A DNA stretch of 64,000 bases, taken from the NCBI GenBank assembly GCA_965220105.1, contig OZ244811.1, positions 1,860,001 to 1,924,000 on the forward strand, read 5' to 3'. The notes below the pieces were generated by a model. That model was not told the origin of the DNA. It worked only from the letters and a program-made list of their open reading frames with translations, and made no database searches. The position numbers and the translations under genes are program-made. This document shows, in pieces, positions 7,215 to 15,402 of the stretch. This DNA is from Bin87 sp965220105. GTDB taxonomy: Bacteria > Chloroflexota > Dehalococcoidia > Lucifugimonadales > UBA3495. How positions within the stretch are numbered: position 1 is the stretch's first letter; each line of letters opens with the position of its first letter.

Positions 7215-8020
7215 ATCGCCAGCCTCAAATCCTTTTCCAACCGCTCCTTGAGGTCTTGATAATATGGCTCGTACATCTCGATGCCAATGACATTGCGACC
7301 TTTATCCAATGCGGCAAAGGCCGTGGTGCCGGAGCCAATAAACGGATCAAGAACGGTATCGCCGGGGTCGGTGAACAGCTCAATAAACCATTCCGGCAGC
7401 CAGTACGGGAACACCGCGCTGTGGTTGCGATTGCCGCACTCCGTAGCGCCATGCAGTACATTCGTTGGGTACACCATGTCGCGACCTAGCCAGTTCTCCA
7501 CCTTCTTCCCAAATCCACTGCCCACTTTGGACTCGTCGCGCACTCGGTCGGTTTCGCTCAGGCTGCGCATCCGGTTTTCGTACCAATCACCGACGGGCAC
7601 CATTACGGCTTCCTGATTCATTTTGAACTTGCGCTGCTTGTTGAACTGAAGCAGTCGTTCCCAGGAATCTCTGAATCGGTTAGGCCATTTGCCGGGGTAG
7701 CAGTTTTTCTTGTGCCAGACAAATTCCTCCGTCCACAGCCAGCCACGTTTTCGCATTTCCAGTATCAGTTCAATGACATAGGTATGCCGTTCACCGTTTA
7801 CCGCTCGCTCTTTGATGTTCAGTACGAAAGTACCGGTTGGTTTCAGAACCCGTTGCAGCTTGTCGGCGATTTGCAGAAACCAATTGACATAATCATCCGG
7901 CTTCACCCCGCCGTAGGTACTTGCTCGACGGTCAGCGTAGGGTGGCGAGGTCACCACCAAATCAACGGACTCCGTATCGACCTTGGCTAATTCAGTACGA
8001 CAGTCGCCCGGCAGCAGAAT
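7211..8020 (-). CDS. Type II site-specific DNA methyltransferase (N4-cytosine/N6-adenine, beta class)
   Basis: Beta-class order is visible: catalytic motif IV TSPPY near the start (VDLVVTSPPYADRRAS), then a target-recognition region with WHKKNCYPGKWPNRFRDSWE and GRDMVYPTN, then the AdoMet-binding motif DPFIGSGTTAFAALDKGRNV. The stop overlaps the endonuclease start (7211-7214, ATGA), so the two were one operon. The expected lead-in LLPGDCRTELAKVDTESVDL is present, but the frame is closed by TAA at 8045-8047 with no ATG, GTG or TTG between. The start is thus ATT 8020, CTG 8017, or lost. The catalytic parts look intact; expression is doubtful. The base specificity is not predictable. Confidence 0.8.
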   Translation of the reverse strand: MLLPGDCRTELAKVDTESVDLVVTSPPYADRRASTYGGVKPDDYVNWFLQIADKLQRVLKPTGTFVLNIKERAVNGERHTYVIELILEMRKRGWLWTEEFVWHKKNCYPGKWPNRFRDSWERLLQFNKQRKFKMNQEAVMVPVGDWYENRMRSLSETDRVRDESKVGSGFGKKVENWLGRDMVYPTNVLHGATECGNRNHSAVFPYWLPEWFIELFTDPGDTVLDPFIGSGTTAFAALDKGRNVIGIEMYEPYYQDLKERLEKDLRLAI

Positions 8021-8165
8021 GGCGCTAGTAGACCAACTTCTTTGTTATGACGGGTGAAATGCAGGGTTACTCGGCGAATTTCTGCGTAGGCCCAGTAGGT
8101 CAGGGCAGAGCCCCAGTACCAATCAACTCATCATTACAAAGATTTCGGACTACTAGTGTTCATAA

Positions 8166-8803
8166 TCAGATGTTCAAGTGCAGCATGATTGCATCGCCTC
8201 GATAGGGCAGATCGTCAACCCAACGTAGCAGCATCGCTCGATCCACAGCGTCCAGGTTCTTTTTCACGGCCCAGCCATCGGCGCGCCTGAGCAACACATC
8301 CCGATCGAATTCGTAAAAAGCGTTGCCTTCCCAGCCATCGCCCCAACCGGGTACGTAGTCGAATGGGTCAAACTCGGTTCCCACGTTCGGGTCAGCCATC
8401 AAATCCTGCAAGAAGCCATACATGGGCTGCGCTGGCCGCTCCAGGTACTCGATGCTAACCACCCCTACGTCCAATCCCATTGCCTTCACCCCGTCGGTTG
8501 GATTGGCAAAGGTTTAGCGGACCCCAACGCTCCCTAGTCAACGGCCTGGTGTCATTCGCCAGCTTAGTCCCCCACTCAAACGTTATCCGCCCGTTTTGCC
8601 AGGGCAGGTTGGCTACCCAGCGCATCCCGGCCTTTTGCATCCAGCCCTTCGTAGTTGGCCCATTCCAGCGCTGACGCCTCAGGCTCGGCCTGTTAGCATT
8701 CCCCGTTATGCTCGCAATCGGCGCGGTCCGGGTCAACCACCGAATCGAACAGATAACCGTAGTCCGGCGGCCCAACCACCGCCAGGGTTTCTTCGATGTC
8801 CAC
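8166..8803 (-). pseudogene. Unknown protein, broken by one nonsense and two frameshift lesions
   Basis: Three overlapping minus-strand frames join into one protein of about 210 residues. GTG 8803 opens VDIEETLAVVGPPDYGYLFD, with a TAA after NGEC. Removing one A from the AAAA run near 8634 (GATGCAAAAGGCC) leads to GMRWVANLPWQNGRITFEWG. Removing one A from the AAA run near 8510 (CCGCTAAACC) leads to FANPTDGVKAMGLDVGVVSI, which continues to HLNI at 8166. Both indels are extra A bases. I do not recognise the family; the many Trp/Asp/Gly suggest a soluble enzyme-like protein. It abuts the DUF1802 gene, so they may once have been co-transcribed. Confidence 0.6.
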
Positions 8804-8817
8804 CTTGCCGGATAAAG

Positions 8818-9408
8818 TCAGGCCGCCACCAGCCCGAGGCTGCCCCGGACGGCTTCCACCATATCGGCGAAGGTCGGGTCGTCGACCACGGGCGTCAGGT
8901 TGCCGAGGTTGACGGTGGGGATGATGTCCACCCAGGACTTGCAGCCGCCGTACTCGGGGATGTAGGAAACGGTCACCGGCGCTGCCATCCGGTAGACGCG
9001 CAGCAGCATGATGGTCAGCGGCACCATGGGCTTCCAGTGGAGGCGGGACTGGGCGTAGCCGTCGGTCCAGATGTGGTGCGGCGCCAGGTCTTCCACCTTG
9101 CCCTGCTGGTCGATTTCCAGCAGTTCGTGGACGCGGGCCCAGTGGGTGAAGGTCACGGCGTCGTCATCCGCCGGATTTTCGGACAGCAGTTGCCGCAGGC
9201 TGGGCTGGTGGCTGTCCTTGAGCAGGTCTTCCCGCTGGTGCAGGTAGGTGGGATAGAGGAGAAACTCGGGGTGGATGACCCGGAAGTCCTTGCTCTCTTC
9301 GTGGATGCCGCCTTTGCGGAGCATCATGATCTGGTCGCCGTCAGCCAGGGCCTTTACGGTAATGGCCCATTCTTTCAATGCCAGTTGGCAGGTGGCGTTG
9401 GTGGTCAT
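8818..9408 (-). CDS. DUF1802 family protein
   Basis: This 196-residue protein begins LALKEWAITVKALADGDQIM and continues MLRKGGIHEESKDFRVIHPE and FLLYPTYLHQ, the hallmark of DUF1802. Function is not established; the family occurs mostly in cyanobacteria and Chloroflexota. GAGG lies seven bases before the ATG. The broken gene at 8166-8803 starts within 15 bases of its stop. Confidence 0.85.
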   Translation of the reverse strand: MTTNATCQLALKEWAITVKALADGDQIMMLRKGGIHEESKDFRVIHPEFLLYPTYLHQREDLLKDSHQPSLRQLLSENPADDDAVTFTHWARVHELLEIDQQGKVEDLAPHHIWTDGYAQSRLHWKPMVPLTIMLLRVYRMAAPVTVSYIPEYGGCKSWVDIIPTVNLGNLTPVVDDPTFADMVEAVRGSLGLVAA

Positions 9409-9467
9409 GTTTCAAACCTCAGTTGGTTTCTGCATCAATGGATAGGATGCACGGGATCTGGATGGTA

Positions 9468-9496
9468 CGAGATTGCCACGCTACGCTCGCGATGAC
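9468..9496 (+). repeat. Half copy of the TCATTGCGAG palindromic repeat
   Basis: Reads CGAGATTGCCACGCTACGCT then CGCGATGACA: one arm of the element found complete at 27093-27187 and 35125-35233. Intergenic, between DUF1802 and the glycosylase gene. Confidence 0.7.
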
Positions 9497-9502
9497 AAGG
9501 GT

Positions 9503-9976
9503 TTACTTGCCGCGGTTGCAGAATTCGCTGTAATCGGGGACGTCTTCGCCGAGAACGTAGAGCCAGTAGTAAGCGCCGGTGTCGCCCATATACTTGAACT
9601 GCTTGCGGACATCCTTGAGGACGGCATAGAAGTCGCCGTGGGAACGCAGGTAGTTCTGGATGCCGTCGTACTCGTCGTCAAGCTCGATGAGGCGCTGGGC
9701 GTTATGGACGGTGGCGACAATCTTGCGGCGGTTGCGAACGATTGCCGTATCCGCCGCCAGGGTGTCGATATCGGACTCGCCCATGGTGGCGACGGCGGCC
9801 ACGTCGAATCCCTGGAAGCCGGCCTGGAAGCCGGGCCACTTGTTGGTGACCACCTTCCAGGAGAGGCCGCTCTGGAAAACGGCCTTGGTCATAACTTCCA
9901 GGTAGTCATTGAGGCTCTGGGGCGCAATCTGCTCCGGAGCGTCGTGATCCATGGGATATTCGCGTTGGGTGGTCAT
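9503..9976 (-). CDS. DNA-3-methyladenine glycosylase I-like protein
   Basis: The 157-residue protein matches the helix-hairpin-helix glycosylases related to Tag, which remove 3-methyladenine from DNA. Evidence: YLEVMTKAVFQSGLSWKVVT, WPGFQAGFQGFDVAAVA, and DTAIVRNRRKIVATVHNAQ. Tag is about 190 residues; this protein is shorter and I do not see Tag's zinc-binding Cys/His set, so it belongs to the shorter Tag-like branch and exact substrate is uncertain. GAGGAGG lies ten bases upstream of ATG 9976; ATG at codon 9 (MDHDAP) is an alternative. Confidence 0.75.
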   Translation of the reverse strand: MTTQREYPMDHDAPEQIAPQSLNDYLEVMTKAVFQSGLSWKVVTNKWPGFQAGFQGFDVAAVATMGESDIDTLAADTAIVRNRRKIVATVHNAQRLIELDDEYDGIQNYLRSHGDFYAVLKDVRKQFKYMGDTGAYYWLYVLGEDVPDYSEFCNRGK

Positions 9977-10087
9977 GGCGTCTCAGACCTCCTCTGCTTT
10001 CTTTATTCTGTCTTCCCGATGGGTCGGAGATCCGTCCCATGTGGCGGGGGTGCGTTGGTTTGGAGTAGATTATCACCCTCACCCTAA

Positions 10088-10110
10088 CCCTCTCCCATCG
10101 AGGGAGAGGG
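10088..10110. repeat. Intergenic palindrome CCCTCTCCC-N5-GGGAGAGGG
   Basis: A perfect 9-bp inverted repeat preceded by CACCCTAA, lying between tatD and the glycosylase gene. It has the look of widespread intergenic hairpin repeats; a terminator role is possible but no T-run follows on either side. Confidence 0.6.
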
Positions 10111-10131
10111 GACTAATCCGTTAAATCGATG

Positions 10132-10944
10132 TTATTTCACGGCTAAAGTCCCGGGTTGGGTGGGCGGTTCCAGCTTGAGCAGCCGGCTCAGGTTGGCCGT
10201 GGTAATCTCGGCCACCTCGTCCACGGAGATGCCCTTGATATCCGCCAGGCACTGGGCGACGTCGGCCAGGTGGCGGGGTTCGGTCCAGTTGTGGCGGTAC
10301 TTCTTGAAGGGCTGGGGGTAGGCGTCGGTCTCGAGGACGATATGCTCCATGGGGATGTTGCGGGCGACTTCCTGCAACTCGGGGAGCCGGGTCAGCGGAC
10401 GGGCCAGGGAGATGAAAAACCCGCCGTCGATGGCGGCGCGGGCCGTTGCGGCGTCGCCCTGGAAGTAGTGCATGGCGCCGCCCACCAGGCCGGCGCTTTC
10501 CTCCCGCAATACCCTAAAGACGTCGGGGTGGGATTCTCGGGAATGGAAGATGATGGGCAGGTGGAGGCTCTTGGCCAGATGGATGTGCTGGCGGAATACC
10601 TGGTCCTGCACCTCGTGGTCCGGCGAGGTGGGCAGGTAGTCCAGGCCGACCTCGGAAATGCAGACTACCTGGGGGTTGTCGCGAGCGAGGGATTCGAGCT
10701 GGGAATAGGCCTCGTCGTCCACGGGCTGGTCGGCCTGCATGGGGTGAATGCCCACGCCGGCGTAGAACATGGGATGTTCGTTGGCCAGGTCGATGCAGCG
10801 CTGGGTGGAGTCGATGGTGGTTCCGGCGAGGACGATGTACCCGACTCCGGCGTCTCTGCCACGTTCCAGGATGCCGGAGATTTCATCTGGAGCGTATTGG
10901 TCGAGGTGGGTATGGGCGTCGCAAAAAACGGGCGTTGCCGACAT
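10132..10944 (-). CDS. TatD family metal-dependent hydrolase
   Basis: The 270-residue amidohydrolase-fold protein carries the TatD metal ligands: H-x-H in FCDAHTHLDQ, Glu in CISEVGLDYL, His in LPIIFHSRESH, His in GAMHYFQGD and Asp in HIVLETDAYP. TatD proteins act as magnesium-dependent 3'-exonucleases in DNA quality control in some bacteria. The length is standard. It is monocistronic as far as can be seen. Confidence 0.9.
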   Translation of the reverse strand: MSATPVFCDAHTHLDQYAPDEISGILERGRDAGVGYIVLAGTTIDSTQRCIDLANEHPMFYAGVGIHPMQADQPVDDEAYSQLESLARDNPQVVCISEVGLDYLPTSPDHEVQDQVFRQHIHLAKSLHLPIIFHSRESHPDVFRVLREESAGLVGGAMHYFQGDAATARAAIDGGFFISLARPLTRLPELQEVARNIPMEHIVLETDAYPQPFKKYRHNWTEPRHLADVAQCLADIKGISVDEVAEITTANLSRLLKLEPPTQPGTLAVK

Positions 10945-11075
10945 GAGGACGGCCTCCGCAGCGCCGGGCTTGGGGCGCTGGATTAGCGTTGGCCAAGTAT
11001 ATCATCGGGCCGCCGTTGGGACACGATGGCGAGTCAGAACCGCTGGAGCCGGCGCGGCGGCGGGCCGGCAGCGAG

Positions 11076-11405
11076 TCAGACTTCAGGCGGGGCGGGCGCC
11101 GATTCCGGTGTGGCGTCCGGAAAATCAAATTTGTTGACGGCCATCGCGCCGGACATGGGGTCGTAGATTGCCGCCAGCGCCAGCGCAATCTCGGGGGTGA
11201 AGTCGTCGCCGAGGCCCCTCCCGATTGTCCAGATCAACGGCTCGGGCTGGGAGGCGTCGGACGGCGTCTCATGCTTGTGTACCCTGCATAGCTTCATCAT
11301 GTCCTGCTCCGCTATCAACAGCGATTCCTGGCCGTCCAATCCGACCGGCGATACGCCCATGCTGGCGAAGTCATCGACCGGGCCGACGGCGGATTGTTTC
11401 GTCAA
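11076..11405 (-). CDS. Hypothetical protein
   Basis: This 109-residue frame has a plausible protein composition (LIWTIGRGLGDDFTPEIALA, LAAIYDPMSGAMAVNKFDFP) but matches no family I know. No signal peptide or membrane segment is visible. An internal methionine (MGVSPVGLDG) is an alternative start. It is divergent from the suf operon and lies in an otherwise empty 700-base interval. Whether it is translated is uncertain. Confidence 0.45.
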   Translation of the reverse strand: MTKQSAVGPVDDFASMGVSPVGLDGQESLLIAEQDMMKLCRVHKHETPSDASQPEPLIWTIGRGLGDDFTPEIALALAAIYDPMSGAMAVNKFDFPDATPESAPAPPEV

Positions 11406-11571
11406 TACAGCTATTTTTGAGCCCGGTGGTTCGGCGTCACATCGAACCGGATATGATGGTGATTACGTTAGCATCTGAAGGAGCCGGAGGTGTTTCTTAC
11501 CGATTACGAAGCGGTAACGAATGGGTATCGCCGGGGCGTGAGCGGGGCGCTGGTTTTCTGCCGGAAATCCG

Positions 11572-11620
11572 TTGACAGTAGGGTCCGGCCCGTGTACGAT
11601 AATTGTTGACCGTAATGGTC
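11572..11620 (+). promoter_or_regulatory. suf operon promoter with overlapping palindrome
   Basis: TTGACA (11572-11577), a 17-base spacer and TACGAT (11595-11600) form a good sigma-A promoter about 80 bases before sufB. Starting eight bases after the -10 box is GACC-GTAAT-GGTC (11608-11620), a short palindrome over the expected start site, where a repressor could bind. No regulator gene for it is in the window. Confidence 0.65.
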
Positions 11621-11682
11621 GGGAATAGGCAATTCGGACTGCCGGCGAGCCGCTATACGCTGGTGGGGAGGGTACCGGTCGG

Positions 11683-13155
11683 ATGACCACGCAAAACCAA
11701 CGAGTAATATCTCGGGACACCACCGCCGAGGAGTTGAACTCCGATTATAAATGGGGTTTCACCATCGATATCGAAGAGGAGACCTTCCCGAAGGGCCTCA
11801 GCGAAGATGTCGTGCGGTTGATTGCGGCCAAGAAGAACGAGCCCGAATGGATGCTGGATTGGCGCCTGCGGGCGTTCCGCTTCTGGTCGCGGCAGAATTA
11901 CGCCGAGCCGACCTGGGCCAATATTGAGCATCCGCCCATCGACTTCCAGGACATGCACTACTACGCCGCGCCGAAGTCGTCCGACGACGGGCCGAAGAGC
12001 CTGGACGACGTGGACCCGGAGGTGCTGGAAGCGTTCAGCAAGCTGGGCATCCCGCTGGAAGAGCAGGCTCGGCTGGCCGGCGTGGCGGTTGACGCCGTGC
12101 TGGACAGCGTGTCGGTGGCGACGACCTACCAGGAACAGCTGGAAAAGGCCGGCGTGATTTTCTGCTCGATGAGCGAGGCCGTTCAGAAACATCCTGACCT
12201 GGTGCAGAAGTACCTGGGCTCGGTGGTTCCCTACGCCGACAATTTCTACGCGACGCTGAATTCGGCGGTGTTCTCCGACGGCTCCTTTGCCTACATACCG
12301 CCGGGGGTGCGTTGCCCCATCGAGCTGATGACCTACTTCCGGATCAACCAGGCTGACAGCGGCCAGTTTGAGCGTACGCTGATCGTCGCCGACGAAGGCG
12401 CTTACGTCAGCTACCTGGAGGGCTGTACGGCCCCCATGCGGAAGACCAACCAGTTGCACGCCGCCGTTGTGGAACTGGTGGCGCTGGAAGGCGCTGAGAT
12501 CAAGTACAGCACGTTGCAAAACTGGTACCCGGGAGACAAGAACGGCGAGGGTGGCGTCTACAACTTCGTCACCAAGCGGGGCAAGTGCGCCGGCGCCGAC
12601 TCCAAGATCTCCTGGACGCAGGTGGAGACCGGTTCGGCCATCACCTGGAAGTACCCCAGCGTGATTTTGCAGGGGGACAACTCGGTGGGCGAATTCTACT
12701 CGGTGGCGCTGGTGAACAACTGGCAGCAGGCCGACACGGGAACCAAGATGATCCACGTGGGGAAAAACACCCGCAGCACCATCATTGCCAAGGGAATCTC
12801 CGCCGGCCAGGGTCAGCAGACCTACCGCGGCCTGGTGAAAATCAACCCCTCGGCCAACGGCGCCAAGAATTTCACCCAGTGCGATTCGCTGCTGGTGGGC
12901 GACAAGTGCGGGGCCCACACCGTGCCGTACATCGAGGTCAAGAACCCCACGGCGCAGATGGAGCACGAGGCGACCACCTCCAAGGTGTCTGACGACCAGC
13001 TTTTCTACCTGCAACAGCGTGGAATCGGCGTGGAAGACGCCCACTTCATGATCATAAACGGGTTCTGCCGCGGCATCTTCCAGGAGCTGCCCTTCGAGTT
13101 TGCGATGGAAGCATCCCAGTTGCTCAAGGTCAGCCTGGAAGGAACCGTAGGCTAG
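11683..13155 (+). CDS. sufB: Fe-S cluster assembly protein SufB
   Basis: SufB (490 residues) is the scaffold-forming subunit of the SufBCD complex, which builds Fe-S clusters in the cytosol with SufC ATPase energy. Diagnostic segments are SVVPYADNFYATLNSAVFSD, YIPPGVRCPIELMTYFRIN, SYLEGCTAPMRKTNQLHAAV, and the C-terminal EHEATTSKVSDDQLFYLQQR. Length matches SufB rather than SufD. It heads the sufB-C-D-S-U operon, with a promoter at 11572. Confidence 0.97.
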   Translation: MTTQNQRVISRDTTAEELNSDYKWGFTIDIEEETFPKGLSEDVVRLIAAKKNEPEWMLDWRLRAFRFWSRQNYAEPTWANIEHPPIDFQDMHYYAAPKSSDDGPKSLDDVDPEVLEAFSKLGIPLEEQARLAGVAVDAVLDSVSVATTYQEQLEKAGVIFCSMSEAVQKHPDLVQKYLGSVVPYADNFYATLNSAVFSDGSFAYIPPGVRCPIELMTYFRINQADSGQFERTLIVADEGAYVSYLEGCTAPMRKTNQLHAAVVELVALEGAEIKYSTLQNWYPGDKNGEGGVYNFVTKRGKCAGADSKISWTQVETGSAITWKYPSVILQGDNSVGEFYSVALVNNWQQADTGTKMIHVGKNTRSTIIAKGISAGQGQQTYRGLVKINPSANGAKNFTQCDSLLVGDKCGAHTVPYIEVKNPTAQMEHEATTSKVSDDQLFYLQQRGIGVEDAHFMIINGFCRGIFQELPFEFAMEASQLLKVSLEGTVG

Positions 13156-13198
13156 ACCTGCCGACCGCCAGCTAAATGAGAGGACACCGAAGCCAGAG

Positions 13199-13990
13199 AT
13201 GACCACAACCAACGGAACCGATTCGCCAATCCTGGAGGTGCACGACCTCCACGTCTCCATCTACGATCAGGAGATTCTGCGGGGTGTGAACCTGACGGTG
13301 CGGCCCGGCGAAGTCCACGCCATCATGGGGCCCAACGGCTCCGGGAAGAGCACGCTGGCCAATACACTGGCCGGGCGTCCCGAATATAAGGTGACCGGCG
13401 GCAAGGTAATTTACAACGGCATGAATCTGCTGGGCATGGAGCCGGAGGACCGGGCCAGGGCGGGTATGTTTCTGGCCTTTCAGTACCCCATCGAGCTCCC
13501 TGGAGTGCGGGCCTGGCAGTTCCTGAAGGCCGCCGTGGACGCCAAGCGGGTGCACCATGGCGAAGAGGAAATGGGCGCGCGGGAATTCGACCGGCTACTC
13601 CGTTCCAAGGTGGAAGAGGTTGAAATTGACCCGGAGCTGGTGCGGCGTTCGGTCAACGAGGGATTCTCCGGCGGCGAGAAGAAGCGGAACGAAGTGTTGC
13701 AGATGGCGCTGCTGGAGCCGAAACTGGCCCTGTTGGACGAAACCGATTCCGGGCTGGATATCGACGCCCTCCGAATCGTGGCCGACGGGGTTAACCGATT
13801 GCGCCGTCCCGACAACGCTGTCGTGGTGGTGACTCACTACCAGCGCATCCTCAACTACATAACGCCCGACCAGGTGCACGTGTTGGTGGATGGCCGCATC
13901 GTGGTATCCGGCGGCCCCGAGCTGGCCGAGCAGCTGGAAGCCCAGGGCTATGACTGGGTGCGGGAAGAGGCCAGCGTCGCTGACGCATAG
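13199..13990 (+). CDS. sufC: Fe-S cluster assembly ATPase SufC
   Basis: The 263-residue ABC-type ATPase energises the SufBD scaffold. It shows Walker A GPNGSGKST, the SufC-specific signature FSGGEKKRNEVLQMALL, Walker B LALLDETDSGLDIDALR and the switch His in VVVVTHYQRIL. It lacks transmembrane parts, as expected for SufC. It starts 44 bases after sufB. Confidence 0.97.
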   Translation: MTTTNGTDSPILEVHDLHVSIYDQEILRGVNLTVRPGEVHAIMGPNGSGKSTLANTLAGRPEYKVTGGKVIYNGMNLLGMEPEDRARAGMFLAFQYPIELPGVRAWQFLKAAVDAKRVHHGEEEMGAREFDRLLRSKVEEVEIDPELVRRSVNEGFSGGEKKRNEVLQMALLEPKLALLDETDSGLDIDALRIVADGVNRLRRPDNAVVVVTHYQRILNYITPDQVHVLVDGRIVVSGGPELAEQLEAQGYDWVREEASVADA

Positions 13991-14058
13991 TCTGGGATGT
14001 CCTCCGGGCCCCCGCGCCGTTTGTCGCTCCCGGCACTACGACGGAATGAGATAACTGC

Positions 14059-15402
14059 ATGACCACCGCAACCGATACCTATCCCCACTACGCTGCCGAC
14101 TACACGGCCCAGCCGGCCGACGTGCCGGCGGCCCTGATAGCTTTGCGGAGCCGGGGTTGGGACGCATTCTCCCGGCTGGGATTGCCCACGGCCCGTCGCG
14201 GCAACGAACCGTGGAAATACACCAACGTAGCGCCCATTGCCCGGGAGGCATTCGCTAATCCCAAGCCGCTGGACGTTGACGCCCGCCCGATATCCCTGGA
14301 CCAGTTGCGAGAGGTCGCACCGTGGCATGAAGATTGGTTCACCCTGGTCTTCGTAGACGGCGTGTTTGCCCCGGCGCTCTCCGGTGGGCCCACCGCACAG
14401 TCTTACGCCGCTCCCTTCTCCCGGCTGGCCGACGACTCGAACGGTGGGCGCCTATCCCTGTTGGGAGAGCTGGCGCCGCCACACGATGATGGGTTCGTCG
14501 CCCTGAACACGGCATTCGTCAGCGACGGCGTCAGCGTGGACGTTCCGGTGGGGGGTGACGGGGGTGTGGTGAACCTGGTTTACCTGACCACCGACCGGGA
14601 GCAACCCAGGGTAACGCATCCCCGGATTCTAATATCAGCGCAACGGCAGGCCCGGGCCACGGTGATAGAGACGTACTGCGGCCCCGACGATACGCGCTAC
14701 TTCACCAACGCCGTCGCCGAGCTACACGTCCACGAGGGAGCGTCGGTGGAGCATTACCGGCTGCTGCTGGATGGATTGGACGCTTATCACGTTGGCACCA
14801 GCCGCGTCGTGCAGCACCGGGATTCGACGTTTTCGTCGGTGGCGATAGCGCGCGGCGCGGCGCTGGGCCGCAACGATTTTGGTGTAACCATGGTCGGCAC
14901 CGGAGCCGAATGCACCCTGAACGGCCTGTACCTGACCACCGGCAACCAGCACATGGACAACTACATCAACATCGACCATACCGAACCCCACGGCACCAGC
15001 CGTCTTTTCTACAAGGGGATTCTGGATGGCCACTCCCGGGCGGTGTTCGGGGGCAACGTAACGGTCCGGAAGGACGCACAGAAGACCGACGCCCAGCAGA
15101 CGGACAAGAACCTGTTGCTGTCGGAGCAGGCGGAGGTGGACAGCAAGCCCAGCTTGCTCATCTACGCCGACGACGTGAAGTGCGGACACGGGGCGACCGC
15201 CGGGCACATCGACCTGGACACGGTTTTCTACATGCGGAGCCGGGGGTTGGACCTGCCCACCGTCAGCCGGATTCTGGTGCACGCCTTTGCCAGCGAAATC
15301 ATCGATACGGTGCGCCTTGCACCGCTCCGGGACTACCTTGACCAGGCGTTCCAGGACGCCATCCCCGACGCCGACATCTCACTGCCCATCGGAGGCCACT
15401 AG
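14059..15402 (+). CDS. sufD: Fe-S cluster assembly protein SufD
   Basis: This 447-residue SufB paralogue pairs with SufB in the assembly complex. The N-terminal helical part contains GNEPWKYTNVAPIARE, typical of SufD. The C-terminal beta-helix shows YLTTGNQHMDNYINIDHTEP, SRLFYKGILDGHSRAVFGGN and DVKCGHGATAGHIDLDTVFY, including the conserved Cys-Gly-His. It overlaps the sufS start by one base (TAGTG). Confidence 0.95.
   Translation: MTTATDTYPHYAADYTAQPADVPAALIALRSRGWDAFSRLGLPTARRGNEPWKYTNVAPIAREAFANPKPLDVDARPISLDQLREVAPWHEDWFTLVFVDGVFAPALSGGPTAQSYAAPFSRLADDSNGGRLSLLGELAPPHDDGFVALNTAFVSDGVSVDVPVGGDGGVVNLVYLTTDREQPRVTHPRILISAQRQARATVIETYCGPDDTRYFTNAVAELHVHEGASVEHYRLLLDGLDAYHVGTSRVVQHRDSTFSSVAIARGAALGRNDFGVTMVGTGAECTLNGLYLTTGNQHMDNYINIDHTEPHGTSRLFYKGILDGHSRAVFGGNVTVRKDAQKTDAQQTDKNLLLSEQAEVDSKPSLLIYADDVKCGHGATAGHIDLDTVFYMRSRGLDLPTVSRILVHAFASEIIDTVRLAPLRDYLDQAFQDAIPDADISLPIGGH

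Noticed and set aside
11653..13260. 535-residue open frame antisense to sufB
   Set aside because: It is a shadow of the high-GC sufB coding strand; composition is rich in Arg/His/Gly/Val with no motif, and sufB is unquestionable.
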